A DNA stretch of 64,000 nt from Basidiobolus meristosporus CBS 931.73 (taxonomy: Eukaryota > Basidiobolomycota > Basidiobolomycetes > Basidiobolales > Basidiobolaceae). Below the pieces are notes generated by a model. It had not been told where the DNA came from and did no database searches. It saw nothing but the letters and a program-made list of their open reading frames with translations. This document shows, piece by piece, positions 32,738 through 43,570 of the stretch (within the stretch, counting starts at the first letter, position 1; every line of letters starts with the position of its first letter). The translations under genes were made by a program, and so were the position numbers. The DNA lies in the NCBI GenBank assembly GCA_002104905.1, contig MCFE01000083.1:114485-178484 (forward strand). Reading direction: 5' to 3'.

Positions 32738-34159
32738 CTAGTGGCGCCTAATTAATTTACCAAGGATGTGGCGATCCAACACAGTGTAGGAACCGCTGAT
32801 GACAATAAATAATCTATAAACAAATGGAAACCAGTAATGGTTCTGGATTGTGTAGTCGGTGACGGGATAGATTCCGATCAGGTCGAGCTTCGTCAATCCC
32901 AACAGGGGAACAATGGTTGGTAGGGTTGTACCAATGACCAGCATCAAGCCCACATTGGCGATGATATGTCCCATGCTGGTGTTTCCCCAGGTTGGCCGAA
33001 TCTTCCGTATGGGCTCAATCTGGTAGCACCCGACAATTAATGCGAGAACAAAATATACAACCAAGCCAAACTCCCCCATAGCTTCTACCAGCCGGTCGCC
33101 CTTCAATGCGCTAATCCCGGAAAACTCCCGATACTGCTCCAGTGTGGACGACTCGCCCCTGATGGAATACACGCCCTTTATCAGGCTCATGGATACTACA
33201 CAGATGAATAACAGCCACCCAAAGGTGCTTGTTGCAAGGGCTAGCACATAGGCCGCGTTTCGCCGGAATGGTGAGCTCTTAGCCTTGTGTCTCTTTTCAT
33301 CGAGGGTTCGTTCAAGGCTGTGGATGTCCCCTTTCAGCTCTTTTAGAACGGTAAAGATGCTTCTGGTGGTGTTGCTCACCAACGTACGAGTGTTGTCGAA
33401 ACACACTCGCTGAGAGTCATCGAACATATGCTTGCGCAGTTTTGCCTGATGGACCTCTAACCGTTGCTGTAGCACGTCTCGGTCTCTCTCTAGGTGGAGT
33501 ACCTTCTCCACGGCATCCCGGTGATCCATTTTGGTCAGGGGAATAGTGTGGGTCCATTCGAAGATTGTGGTGATTCCCTGGGGAATCGTATAGCAGGAGA
33601 ATACTGCGACTGTAGAGCAAATCCACCAATGTAGTATTACAGAGTAGGATCTATGTTCCAACCCTAGCATACCTCTCATCACAAATACCAGTATGATCGC
33701 TAATGCGCTAACCATCACAAACACCGACAGCGCCTCATATAACTTCCCCAGAAAGCCTTTGAAGAGATCGGTTTCCATGTAGAAATAGGCCAACGGCAGC
33801 AGCCCAAACAAGGAAAAGATCGCGCCAAAGAATGTGTACTCCGCGATGGAGGTAAGCAGACTGGCGTCCAACCAATTCAAGTAGAAGTTTTGGGAAATCA
33901 AGGGTAATATATACAGGATCACCACGGTGACTGGTATCAACAGGAACGCAACGATGGCGAATGTCAGCCCGCACGAGCACAACAGCCTAGGGACTAGGGT
34001 CTCGTTGCGGTCTTCGTCCGAGCTGTCATTGTGTTGGGACCGAAACTTCCCGATGATGCGATATGCTGATGCTGCTGTGCACAAGAAGAACAAAAACACC
34101 AAGATTCCTTCTCGGACTTGGGTATAGAATTCTTCTCCATGGGCTTTGTACGGGACCAT
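32738..34159 (-). CDS. LMBR1/LIMR-family multi-pass membrane protein
   Basis: This intronless 473-residue protein has about nine predicted membrane spans, including GILVFLFFLCTAASAYRII, FAIVAFLLIPVTVVILYIL, GAIFSLFGLLPLAYFYME and FVMVSALAIILVFVM. A central cytosolic coiled-coil-like loop lies at about residues 215-300 (VEKVLHLERDRDVLQQRLEV). PLAYFYME and CYTIPQGITTIFEWT are family signatures of limb-region/lipocalin-receptor-like proteins. The biochemical role in fungi is not established. It converges with CHMP7, whose stop is 123 bases away, and diverges from the ELMO gene. Confidence 0.85.
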   Translation of the reverse strand: MVPYKAHGEEFYTQVREGILVFLFFLCTAASAYRIIGKFRSQHNDSSDEDRNETLVPRLLCSCGLTFAIVAFLLIPVTVVILYILPLISQNFYLNWLDASLLTSIAEYTFFGAIFSLFGLLPLAYFYMETDLFKGFLGKLYEALSVFVMVSALAIILVFVMRGMLGLEHRSYSVILHWWICSTVAVFSCYTIPQGITTIFEWTHTIPLTKMDHRDAVEKVLHLERDRDVLQQRLEVHQAKLRKHMFDDSQRVCFDNTRTLVSNTTRSIFTVLKELKGDIHSLERTLDEKRHKAKSSPFRRNAAYVLALATSTFGWLLFICVVSMSLIKGVYSIRGESSTLEQYREFSGISALKGDRLVEAMGEFGLVVYFVLALIVGCYQIEPIRKIRPTWGNTSMGHIIANVGLMLVIGTTLPTIVPLLGLTKLDLIGIYPVTDYTIQNHYWFPFVYRLFIVISGSYTVLDRHILGKLIRRH

Positions 34160-34770
34160 TTACTTGATTATTAAGGATGTTTACAGAGTTTAGCGAGGGG
34201 AGGTATCATGCAATGAAGGAATAGTCTCGAGTGCGGGGCTCAGCAATAAATAACAAAGTGTAGGAAATAAAGAGTTGAGAGCTCGGCCAATTTAATGGCT
34301 TCGGGATGTATCAACGCTCAGATGCATTCATAATCATAGGAAATAGTCCCAGCCCTCTCGATGATTCGTGGAAATTCTACGAGGAAAGCTGGGTCTGATC
34401 AGTATGTCATCAAACAATCTGGAGTAGATCGGGCCCCTCTAGATGGCAGAGTTGTTGTGCAAGCTGCAGTTGCTGTGTGAATCTCACTTCATCAAACAAT
34501 AGGAGCTGTGTCGGGGATATGCTTATCCTGGCGTGGTGAGGGTAGTGGTTTTGCCTGGATTGGACTTACATGGACTTCTGCTTCATGATTAGTTGTGTGG
34601 TTTTGTCTGGATGTGGCTTACATTTGCCTCTGCTTCATGATTAGTTAAACATGAAATAAACTAGGTTTGGAATCGGCAGGCCCACATATTCGTTGGTTAA
34701 GGAGATAGGGAGTACATGCTGGATATCCACTCTGGTCAGTTTCCTTTCTTCTGCCATCGAACTTGCAGCC
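34160..34770. other. Divergent promoter region between the LMBR1-like and ELMO genes
   Basis: Noncoding. It contains an imperfect two-copy tandem repeat of about 52 bases at 34545-34648 (unit begins GTGGTTTTGCCTGG and ends TTCATGATTAGTT). Confidence 0.5.
34545..34648. repeat. Imperfect two-copy tandem repeat, 52-bp unit
   Basis: Units 34545-34596 and 34597-34648 share GTGGTTTTG, CTGGAT, CTTACAT and CTGCTTCATGATTAGTT with several substitutions between them. Confidence 0.75.
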
Positions 34771-37498
34771 ATGTCAGAAAGCAAAGCTGAAAACGTGCAT
34801 CAACTCTCACTTGCGATATCCTTCGAAAACCGATCCATTCAGGCGACCGTAGATTTAAATTCCTCCTATTCTTCTTTACTCAAGTATATATGCGGCCAGC
34901 TATTCAAACTGCCCTCTCCCGATAACTTTGCTTTAAGGGTTGGTGAGACTGAAGAGCTCGTGACCGAGGAAGTATGTCTCCTCTTACGAAATCGACTCCT
35001 TGACAAACGTCCCTTCAACCTCGAATTTACTTTCTAGAACTATCGGAGAAGATTGAGAGTTGCCAAATCTCTGAAAGTGGTCTCTGCACCCACAGTCGAG
35101 GCTAGAGAGCTGTTCGAAAAACTAGGAACCACAGAAGAGAAGAGTTTAAAGCTGGCGGTATTCTCCATCCAAAAGAATCTGAAAGTAGGTGTGGTACAAG
35201 GTGGACATGTAGCCAAGATACTGGGAATTAAGCGGTTTCTTGCCCCTAGGATGTGGAATTTGTGGACGAGTTTTTGTTGCTGGGCGGGTTGAACTCTCTG
35301 ACAAAGATTATCGGTAGCTCGAATGGAAACGTCTTGGCGTACGCTTTAAATTCTCTCTTGAGCATCATGCAGCACGAGTATGGCTGGGAGAATATTCAGC
35401 CCGAATTTGTTCAAACGGTAGTGGTCGCTCAAGCCTACGTTTGCGTGCATTGCTAACTCTCTATTGTTTCCAGTTGGTGAATATCATCGTCGAGCAAAAC
35501 TTGGTCAACATTTGTCGTCCGGCCACCTCTATCTTGATCAAGCTTGTGTGTGCGGATTCTACGGCGAAATCTGCAGTGCAGTGTTACGGATTCAACTTTG
35601 TTTACTCGGCAATCCTAGACGCGCCGAATTTCTTCAACGTCTTGGTTCATAGATTGAGTGCCGCTGATTATCTGCTTCAAAAAAACAGCTTGACTTTAAT
35701 GAATGGTCTGCTTGACCATGTCACGGACGCACACCGGTTCGACTTGCTCGACAAATTAGAGGAGCTGAGGGTAAAGAAAGCAGTGATGGTAATTCCTCAT
35801 TTCCTAAGTCAGCTGCATCCAGCCCCATCTCTCATCTCCGGTTTCTCCTAGAGCATGATGCAGTCAAACTCTGACGGGGAGATACTGAAGCATTTGCTGG
35901 AGTTCCAAAGGTTAATCATTAGAGATTTGAACAGAAAGAAGAGAAGCAATCCGCTGAATTATCCAAAGCAAAAGGAGATGCTGGAATTCATTTGGACGGC
36001 CGCTTCGATCCCTGGTTCCATGTCTCCAGATTGGTTTATGATCGGCTTTGATGTAAGTTTCTGTCCGGGGAGCCTTCCGATCCATCTTGATTCATGATCC
36101 ATCCTTTATAGACGGAGACTCCCATCAAAGAGCTTCAAAGGGTCGGCTTGCTTGGATTTCTATGCATGCACTCGTTTGTAGATCGTAATCGGGATTTTTA
36201 TGCGAAGGTGCGTGGTGTCTGTCAGGCTGCACGACTTTATTGGACGCTAACCTCCTCAGAAACCTTTCATTGGATTGGACTCTAGTCAATCTTGGAGCAA
36301 GTCAGCAGACAGCCCGAGCGTCGGTGCCCTTTCGCAAAAGTGTGCTTTGAGGTCATAGAGCTCTTGTGTGATTACTGGGATATCAATGTTGGCTGTAAGT
36401 AACTGGTTTCTACGACGCTTCGAAAGAGACAAATGATTTATTCGTATCAAGATACCACGAACACGGTGGTTCAGCCGCTTCTTTTGGCCTTCGACAGCGT
36501 CCATGATATTACTGTGAAAGCATTCTTTCGAATGTGGACTGAGATGAAGGCCACAATCACCGATTTCGCAAAAGTGTCTGCCTTGGTTAGGTCGCAGATA
36601 TTCTTCACATTACGAGATGAACCGAAAATCTATCTTTATCAGTTTGAGCAGTCCATGCTCGAGGTCCCTTACCACGTGGTCAGAGAGCGACAACTCAAAG
36701 AGCTAGAACAAGAGGATGACCTACTGTCGAAATTAGCTGTAAGGTAGGTTGACAAGTAACTTGTGTAGCCTTCCACGAATCGCCATTCATCCCGCCAATC
36801 CATTAGAAACTTGCGAGAACGCTTGTACAAGGAGAGTTATCAATTCGTCAAGGAGCAGAGAATCAGCTGTCTTTCCAACGGAGCCTGGTTCAACTCGGCC
36901 CCCGTAAAGACCAAAGGGAAGCCAACCTATCGTTTCTACAAACTTTCCCCCAACCGGAAATACCTGCACTACGCTGAATTCAGTGACATTTTACCAAATA
37001 AGCTTTCACTAGAACAATTGCCGGAGAAAGGTAAAGCTCCAATTGCTTTCGAATGGGCCATTCTCCACTTATCTAACATATTCATGCATAGTTGATCTAT
37101 CTCTCGTAACCAGCATTGTCACTGGTTCAGCAGCAAGCTCACTTAATCGTAAACCAGCCTCCTCACTAACCAACCCCACTTCCGGGGTAAGCGGCATATA
37201 CAACTTCTCGCTGATGTATGGGCCTGACATCACATTGGCCGAGTTCTACACACCTATCGAGACCCTATTCTCCGAATGGACGGACGGGCTCAATATGCTT
37301 TTTGACAAGAATATCGCCAACAAGGACACCGCAGAGCTGATTCAAAGTTTGACCGAGCTCGAATTGAAGGTGCATCTGCTGGACATTACTGCTGAGCAGG
37401 TGGAATTGCCAAGCTATTGTGAGATCCCTGAGTTACCGTCGAACTTCGATTTCTACTACAGAGATGCATCGAACGAGGGGGGGTCCATCATGAATTAA
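34771..37498 (+). CDS. ELMO/CED-12 family engulfment and motility protein
   Basis: Ten exons, 34771-34971, 35038-35184, 35250-35417, 35474-35788, 35852-36052, 36112-36207, 36286-36394, 36452-36743, 36807-37030 and 37092-37498, join in frame to 719 residues, close to the 727 of human ELMO1. A ubiquitin-like N-terminus (VTEENYRRRLRVAKSLKVV) leads into an armadillo-type helical region with FVDEFLLLGGLNSLTKII. The ELMO domain core is WTAASIPGSMSPDWFMIGFD and KELQRVGLLGF. A PH domain region (TYRFYKLSPNRKYLHYAEF) and a C-terminal CEIPELPSNFDFYYRD equivalent to the DOCK-binding tail follow. With DOCK proteins, ELMO forms a bipartite exchange factor for Rac GTPases that drives actin remodelling. The start at 34771 is the first ATG in frame with the conserved part. 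Introns are 55-78 nt. Confidence 0.92.
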
Positions 37499-37550
37499 TC
37501 CTAATGTTTATTAATGCTTTGTTCCGATACCCAGCAAGTTGCAGCCAAAG

Positions 37551-38588
37551 TTAGTGGAAGAACTTCATGTAAACGATGAAACAGATGATTAGTATCAATA
37601 ACAAGATAATTGCCGCCGTAATCAATTTGTGTGTCATCATACTTAATGTTAATCAAGTTAGTCGAGATTCAATAAACACCGTCATGTTCCACACTTACCG
37701 ACTGGCCATGGTCTTTAGAGTTCTTGTGGCACGATCGATCGAAGAATCGGCTTCGAATAACTGGTTCGTAATAGGGATTAGACTGGACAATAATCGTAGG
37801 CTAGCAACCGCTTTGGAATTACCGTGTCTCTGGTGTGTTGGATCTGCTCTCTCTGCGACCTAAGATCCCCCAGTATTCCTACTCCCAGGGATTCTAGGAT
37901 TTTGATGTTAGATTACGGGATGCACACGATTATATACGGAATAGCTACCGGTTTCTAGCGCCAATCGATGAGAATCTTGAAGTCGGCGTGACGAGTCTTG
38001 TAGTCTATCGGTTCCGGATAGAAGTCGTGCACGTTGGTCCATACTAGTAGAGTCTAATTCTAATACAGTGTGCCCACCTAACAATTCCTCACGCTCACCA
38101 GACTTGGAGGCGGAGTTTTTCTATAGCCACGTAAGTTTCCGCAATAGGGACGAGGCTTAATGTTTTCCTTCCTACCAGATCCTTTTTAAATTGATTCAGT
38201 TCGGCCTTATACTCGCGTAACTTGGATTGCAAACGCGTGCGTGATGCCTGTGGGAGATTATATAGTTCCATTTCCATTTGCTCCACCTAAAGTTGCATTA
38301 GTTAGTCCACACTGTCAAGAAGAGATCTCTCAAGGTGGAATTTCTACAATTTCATCTGCCTCCTCTAGCTCTCGCTCGGCAGCTCTAATGACTGTTTTCT
38401 TCTCCTCTATAACGCATAACGAAAGGGAAAGGCTATTTAGCCCATACGGAGTACTGATATTATTGATTGGTGAGAACAATACCTCCAGACAGGGAGGGGA
38501 TCTGAGAGGTGAATTTCTTTGAAAGACCATCCCTTAAAACAGCATATTCTTGCTCGTATGTTTCGAAAAGTTCGGAGCCTTCTGACAT
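37551..38588 (-). CDS. VTI1: Vti1-type Qb-SNARE
   Basis: Seven exons, 38588-38483, 38406-38348, 38286-38176, 38120-37949, 37893-37823, 37760-37699 and 37641-37551, give a 223-residue frame; yeast Vti1 has 217. The N-terminal three-helix domain starts with SELFETYEQEYAVLRDGLS and continues VEQMEMELYNLPQASRTRL and LREYKAELNQFKKDL. The Qb SNARE motif follows, with DQRARLLSGTDRLQDSSRRL and zero-layer glutamine in LRSQREQIQHTRDTL. The protein ends in a C-terminal anchor (ITAAIILLLILIICFIVYM). Vti1 acts in Golgi, endosome and vacuole fusion. Exons are small, so the gene is easily missed by simple open-frame searches. It converges with ELMO across 52 bases. Confidence 0.92.
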
Positions 38589-38978
38589 TGCTTTGTATTT
38601 AGGGCCAAAGGTAGGAAGTAGAAGGAGGAAGAGAAGATGGTTGAACTCGATTACATGCCTCGAGAAGTGGTGAATTCACTAAAATAATCCCAATTATTGA
38701 TGGGTTTGATAACCTGTGTTCTCATTGCAAATATTGGGATATTATCGAGATATTTAATATGGATTTTTCCACTCTTACGCCACCATCTTTGATAGCCAAT
38801 TGGGACGGTTAGTCAGATCAGTCTTGTGACTTGAAATTGAAGGCTCACTAAAGGTTCACTGATGGTTTGTGAAGCGTGGTTGTACGCTGATATGTGAGGC
38901 GTCGTTAACACTGTTGTTTACTGATGGTTTATTGCATATTTGAGGGATTGGTTTTAAAAAAGTGATTACTACAGTTGC
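38589..38978. other. Intergenic between the Vti1 and caleosin genes
   Basis: The Vti1 upstream region and caleosin 3' flank. Short imperfect repeats of CTGATGGTTT occur near 38854-38940. No gene. Confidence 0.4.
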
Positions 38979-39821
38979 TTACTGACTATTTTGAACCCCC
39001 CGATTTCTATGACGGACTTCTGGGTCTTGTGGCCCGTAGCTACGCGTAATTTCAGCATAGCTAGGTCTAGCTTCACCAGCCGCCATCTTTTCAAATAATG
39101 ATCCATCGTATATGCTCTCCAGAGTTTCCCGAGTGATAAGGCCGTTACGGGAGGCGATTAGCCAGAGTAAACCAAACTTGATCTTGGCTACAACCCTAAT
39201 GGCGATTAGGTTGATGTGAGTCCAGTCTCATAAGAGATGAATGATGTTGTGAACTTACCATCCGATTGGATCAAACATGCGGCGGGAGGACTCGGTTAGT
39301 TGGTAGCACTGCGCAAATGTAAGTGCTCCTTTCTTTTCAGTGTCAAACTTCTGGAAGATTTCCTCGAATCTGCCTCTGATGAAACGTCCTTCCCCATCGT
39401 AGACACCAGAATCAGAGCCATACTTCCCTCTCTTTATGTTGTCAACATAGATGTAAAAGAAGGGACTAGGGAGCCAACCGTCTTGGGTAACCCAGCTGAA
39501 TAGGATATGCATTACGATTGTGCCCAAGGCGGTTACGATTATGTTGGCGCCCAAGGATCTGATAGCTTTAAAGAAACGAAATTAGTAGAGGAATGAAAGT
39601 GGAAGCGCTACAATGGCCTTCTACCAAAGAAAGTATCCCACGGGGCAATGATGCCATCTCCATCTCGGTCGAAGAACTCAACGTGTTTGCGGAGGGCGGA
39701 CTGACGTTGATCTTTTTTGCCTGAATCAGGTGAGTCGTAGCCTAGAACCATTGACTGTTATATTGTGCAGATAAGAACAAAGCAGTGATAGACCTTTACC
39801 TTGATTTTCTGAGATGTCCAT
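38979..39821 (-). CDS. Caleosin-family lipid-droplet protein
   Basis: Four exons, 39821-39800, 39741-39625, 39565-39259 and 39195-38979, give 220 residues. A single EF-hand (FFDRDGDGIIAPWDTFFG) is followed by a hydrophobic membrane-inserting segment (IIVTALGTIVMHILFSWV). Next comes the caleosin signature block YIYVDNIKRGKYGSDSGVYD and EGRFIRGRFEEIFQKFD. Caleosins are Ca2+-binding, haem-containing lipid-droplet or ER proteins with peroxygenase activity on fatty-acid hydroperoxides in plants and fungi. The tiny first exon codes seven residues before a GTAAAG donor. The second half (WLIASRNGLITRETLESIYDGSLF) matches the usual C-terminal domain. Minus-strand TATA-like TATATAATT lies near 39855. 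Confidence 0.92.
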
Positions 39822-40733
39822 GATGATATACAGCAGTGAAGAAAGCGTGGAATTATATATTAATGGCTTAGTGGCTTAGAGGTAGCAAGTTGGGTGTATT
39901 GGTGTGGGACTCCATTGCAATTATATATGTGTGCAGAGACCCAATGAAGCGAGCAATTATGACGGAGTAAATGAATTTCATGTGAAGACGAGATGAAAAT
40001 CTCAGTCATAAGCAGCGAGCAATATGTGACTGGACAGCCTGTGACAGTTTGTGATAACCAAGGAAATTCAGCTAAATGAGTATGAGCTCATCCCCATTCC
40101 TACGTCATCATTTGTAGCCAAGTTGTTGCCGAAAGACAGCTATTTGTATTCTAATCCCACCCTAGCCTTGCTATTTGAGCCCTGACTGAGCCCTAACTGA
40201 GCCCTAACCCTATCCTATCTCTTACCAAATGCCTTATCTTGATGCTACTCCTAGCTATAGGTTCCACCTTCGTTCCTGCAACTAGGATTACGTATTTTTG
40301 GTCGACTTGGGTCCTCTAGTCCCAACCCTAACCCTACTCGAGTCCCAACTAGCAAATTGGCGAGAATCCTATTTGGTCGAATCCGACGTGATTAGCCGGA
40401 GCGGTCGGGCCTAATCTAGTATGCAAACTTTCCATAAATACTCCAGTTTTCTCGTTAAGCCCACTTGACCTGTCATCCGGTGAATTGCCAGGTCACATGG
40501 ATCGCCAAAATACCAGTAAAAATAGAAATGTGCCCTATATTGAACATGGAATTCTCCTGGCGGATGAAAAGTGTGCCTATTTCCTTTGTGAAGAGGATTT
40601 TACGGCAGTCCTGATATATAATTCATATGCCCATTGTGGAGCTCAAATAAATCCCTTTTTTTCGTGTGGGCTCGCAGCTTTTTGTAACTTGTCTGCTCGC
40701 CTCTCCTCACATAAATATACCCGCCCATTTGTC
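39822..40733. other. Divergent region between the caleosin and ankyrin genes
   Basis: Noncoding, with three tandem 11-base units TGAGCCCTRAC (40176-40208) running into CCTATCC, and CCCAACCCTAACCCTAC at 40319-40335. Both resemble interstitial telomeric (CCCTAA) motifs. A TATA-like ATAAATATA lies near 40710-40718, just before the preferred ankyrin start. Confidence 0.5.
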
Positions 40734-41584
40734 ATGAACAAGCTTAGTAAGCCTGTATTTAAACCAAACAAACCCAAGACCAAGCCTTTCCTCAACTTGG
40801 GACTGCATTCTGGCGCAGCAAGTGGGAATCTTGGCTTAGTGAAGTTCGCTCTAGATCATGGCCAGAGCATTAACTCGGTAGTGAACGGTGTACTTCCTAT
40901 CCACGCTGCTTGCTGTAGTGGTAATCCGGCCGTTGTGAAATATTTGATAGACAGAGGTGCCGATGTCAACGCTAGAAGGTGAACACTCCCTTCACCATTC
41001 TTCAAGTCACTTGCATACTTAAAGCTTTTGATAGAATTTCTCGAAGATACAGCGGAGAATCCGCTGACTCTGGACCCGGAAGCAGTTTAGCTGGAACTGG
41101 GAGTACGCCTTTACACTACGCTTGTGCTAATGGCTGTGTGCGTACGGTGATACTTCTACTAAGACATGGGGCACACCCCGATATACCCGATAAATATGGC
41201 AGTACCCCTTTGTCTATTGCTAAAGCCAGAAACCATCACGATATTGTTGAGCTGTTGCAAAATTTCTCGATCGAATCCTTCTACGACTACAGCTGTGACT
41301 CGTATGTTTCACCACCTCTCTCACCGGTAGATCCGGAACCCAACTCGAAGCCCACAGTTACGGAATGTGTTGAGGGAAGAAGGTCGCGTCGTGGAAGTAT
41401 GCAAGACCTACTCGACAGTGTCAGCCAGACTTTCGGCCGGAATAAAGCCCCGAGAGTAAGGAGCGACTCTGATCCGGTCAAATTAACCCCGGTTCAAGAG
41501 GAGGCAGAGAGCGCTGGGTTCGACTCCGCAACTAGACGAAGAAATTCCTCATTGAGCTCCATGGTTTCGGCCACGCATGCGTAG
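40734..41584 (+). CDS. Ankyrin-repeat protein
   Basis: Two exons, 40734-40978 and 41035-41584, with a phase-2 intron GTGAAC..GATAG, give 264 residues. Four ankyrin repeats are visible: NLGLHSGAASGNLGLVKFALDHG, LPIHAACCSGNPAVVKYLIDRGADVNA, TPLHYACANGCVRTVILLLRHGAHPDI and TPLSIAKARNHHDIVELL. A Ser-rich basic tail contains RRGSMQD and RRRNSSLS, consensus sites for basophilic kinases. The open frame extends upstream to 40485, but TATA-like sequence just before 40734 and the lack of ankyrin content upstream favour the start MNKLSKPVFKPNK. The cellular role cannot be told from the sequence. Confidence 0.8.
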
Positions 41585-42149
41585 TAAGTCATCGCTAATG
41601 ACACATGTAAAGTTAGCCTAGAGCTCAAGGAGTCCACTCTATGTAACATCTATCTTCCCTGGATTCAACTGCTCAGCTCATACTTATTGTATACATTTAT
41701 ATCAGTTCGTGGGGGATCGTATGCTTTAGAACCTTTCCCCGCCTTATACCATTCGTCCCAGTTGCTACTATGTAGATAACCTAACCCTACGAATTCAGTT
41801 GTGAATAAACCATCAAATGTCCCAGATAGAATCTGATTTGCTCACTCGCGTGTATGTTGATCTGTGTTCTCTTCCATGCTAGCCAAGTGCACTTGGATCG
41901 AATGGTGCAATTTTGAATGAAAAAACGCTATACAAATAACTGCTCGAGTAGATGATGTCAATAAGTAAGACATGACTATTATGCCAAGGAGCGCACACTC
42001 CTTTTCGACACACTTGTCCGCCACTATGGGGATTGCTATTATGCAGAAGTTCCCAAGAGAGCTTGTATTTACAGGGTAGGAGATGCCATTATCCACATGA
42101 GTATAAAAGAGCGATAGCATCCAAATATGTCGCTACACTATTAGTACAT
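41585..42149. other. Intergenic, nothing recognised
   Basis: AT-rich; 3' flank of the ankyrin gene and upstream region of the first MBL-fold gene. A possible TATA element (GTATAAAAG) lies near 42101-42109. Confidence 0.4.
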
Positions 42150-43153
42150 ATGAAATCGTTCAGATCATTCATTCTAGCCGCTCTTTCATTGACGGTCCCT
42201 GGCCTACTCGCTGAATCTCAGCTTCGGATTTTGTATAGCAGCTCACCTGAGGCCTCCTTCGCGTCCGTATCAACTGCTGTCATCGGCAAGCAAGAGGTGT
42301 TCATCATCGATTCCGGATTTACTGTCTCTGCGGCACAACAGCTGATCACCCTCATCAGGCAATCCACCAATCTGCCAGTGACAAAGATCTTCGCTACTCA
42401 TGAGCATCCCGACCATTATTTCGGCGCCACCGAAGTTCTCAGAGCTTATCCCAATGCTTCTCTGCTTGCATCTCCAAGTGTTGTGCAGAATATGAGGCAG
42501 AGCGTGCAAGGAAAAGGTATGCGTGCCGAATGAGATGGCCACCATCACACAGTCTCATATTCATATACATATCTATAGTGGAGCAATGGACGCCAGTGTT
42601 TGGACAGGCAGAGATTCCGAGTTCTCCTAAAACAGCCGAGCCGTTTAGAGGAAATAGGATATCGCTTAGGGGAAACGAGGACGAGCCGATTCACTTGCTT
42701 CAGCCATTGCAAGGAGATGTTGAAGACGTGACCGCCTATTGGATTCCATCGCAGAAGGCGTTGATAACAGGTGATCTGGTGTATTCCAGCAAGATCCATG
42801 TCTGGCTGGCCGAAGCACAGCGGCCCAGGAATCGGGCGAACTGGATACGCAGTCTAAACTGTAAGTTGCAATGTTCATCCTTGTGAGTCTGATCAGCACT
42901 GAATATCACTCGATCCTTTCTAGATCTCAACAGTCTCGGTCCCACCCTGGTGATCGGAGGGCACGTGCCTAGCACAGAGACGCCAAGGGTGTCAGATATC
43001 CAGGCCACCAAGGAGTACATTGAGTATTTCGATAAGAACGTCTATGGGAAAGGCTACACGACCCAACAGATATTTGATCTACTGAAGAGCAGATATCCAG
43101 ATCGGATCGGTCTGGCCATATTGAATCAAACCGCAATTGCATATGGGAAGTAA
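42150..43153 (+). CDS. Secreted metallo-beta-lactamase-fold hydrolase, copy 1
   Basis: Three exons, 42150-42516, 42579-42860 and 42924-43153 (introns GTATGC..CTATAG and GTAAGT..TTCTAG, both phase 1), give 292 residues. A signal peptide (MKSFRSFILAALSLTVPGLL) is followed by the MBL fold. Metal ligands are in ATHEHPDHYFGA (HxHxDH), ITGDLVYSSKIHVW (Asp) and VIGGHVPS (His). Residues FIIDSGFTVSAAQQL match the second strand and helix of the family. The substrate is unknown; the superfamily includes lactonases, thiolesterases and lactamases. From about base 42236 onward, introns included, this copy is nearly identical to the next one, while the signal-peptide codons differ. Confidence 0.87.
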
Positions 43154-43570
43154 GGCGTCAATCAACGACCCATGCACATTCTTGTATATCAAAGTGATAT
43201 CTATAAACTTGACAAATTAAGATCTGATTTGATGTGTGCAACTATGCAACAGACGTTATACAATGGTCTGGCCGATAGGGCTTGGGCAAAACTCGCATTG
43301 CTTACCGTTGAATCAAAACTATTATCTAAAATGAGATGACGGGATGCACACCATTATTCCAACATGCTCATGGCAAGGTATGATTGTATAGTGGGCTTGC
43401 GTTATCCTTAGTCGCTTCAATCTGCAAGGGGCCAAGGATAGTCTTGATCGCCAGGTAGGGATGAGTGCTGTCCAGGAGAGGCAAGTGTAGTATCATCCTA
43501 ATTTTTCGTAAGTCTGAGCATAAAATGGTATGGCAGTTACTCCTATAGTAGTCTACCCGTTACTTTTCCC
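43154..43570. other. Spacer between tandem MBL-fold genes
   Basis: Not similar to the region upstream of copy 1. No gene or repeat recognised. Confidence 0.5.

Noticed and set aside
34693-34770. Upstream extension of the ELMO frame
   Set aside because: The family-conserved region begins after the ATG at 34771; the upstream 26 codons are probably leader sequence.
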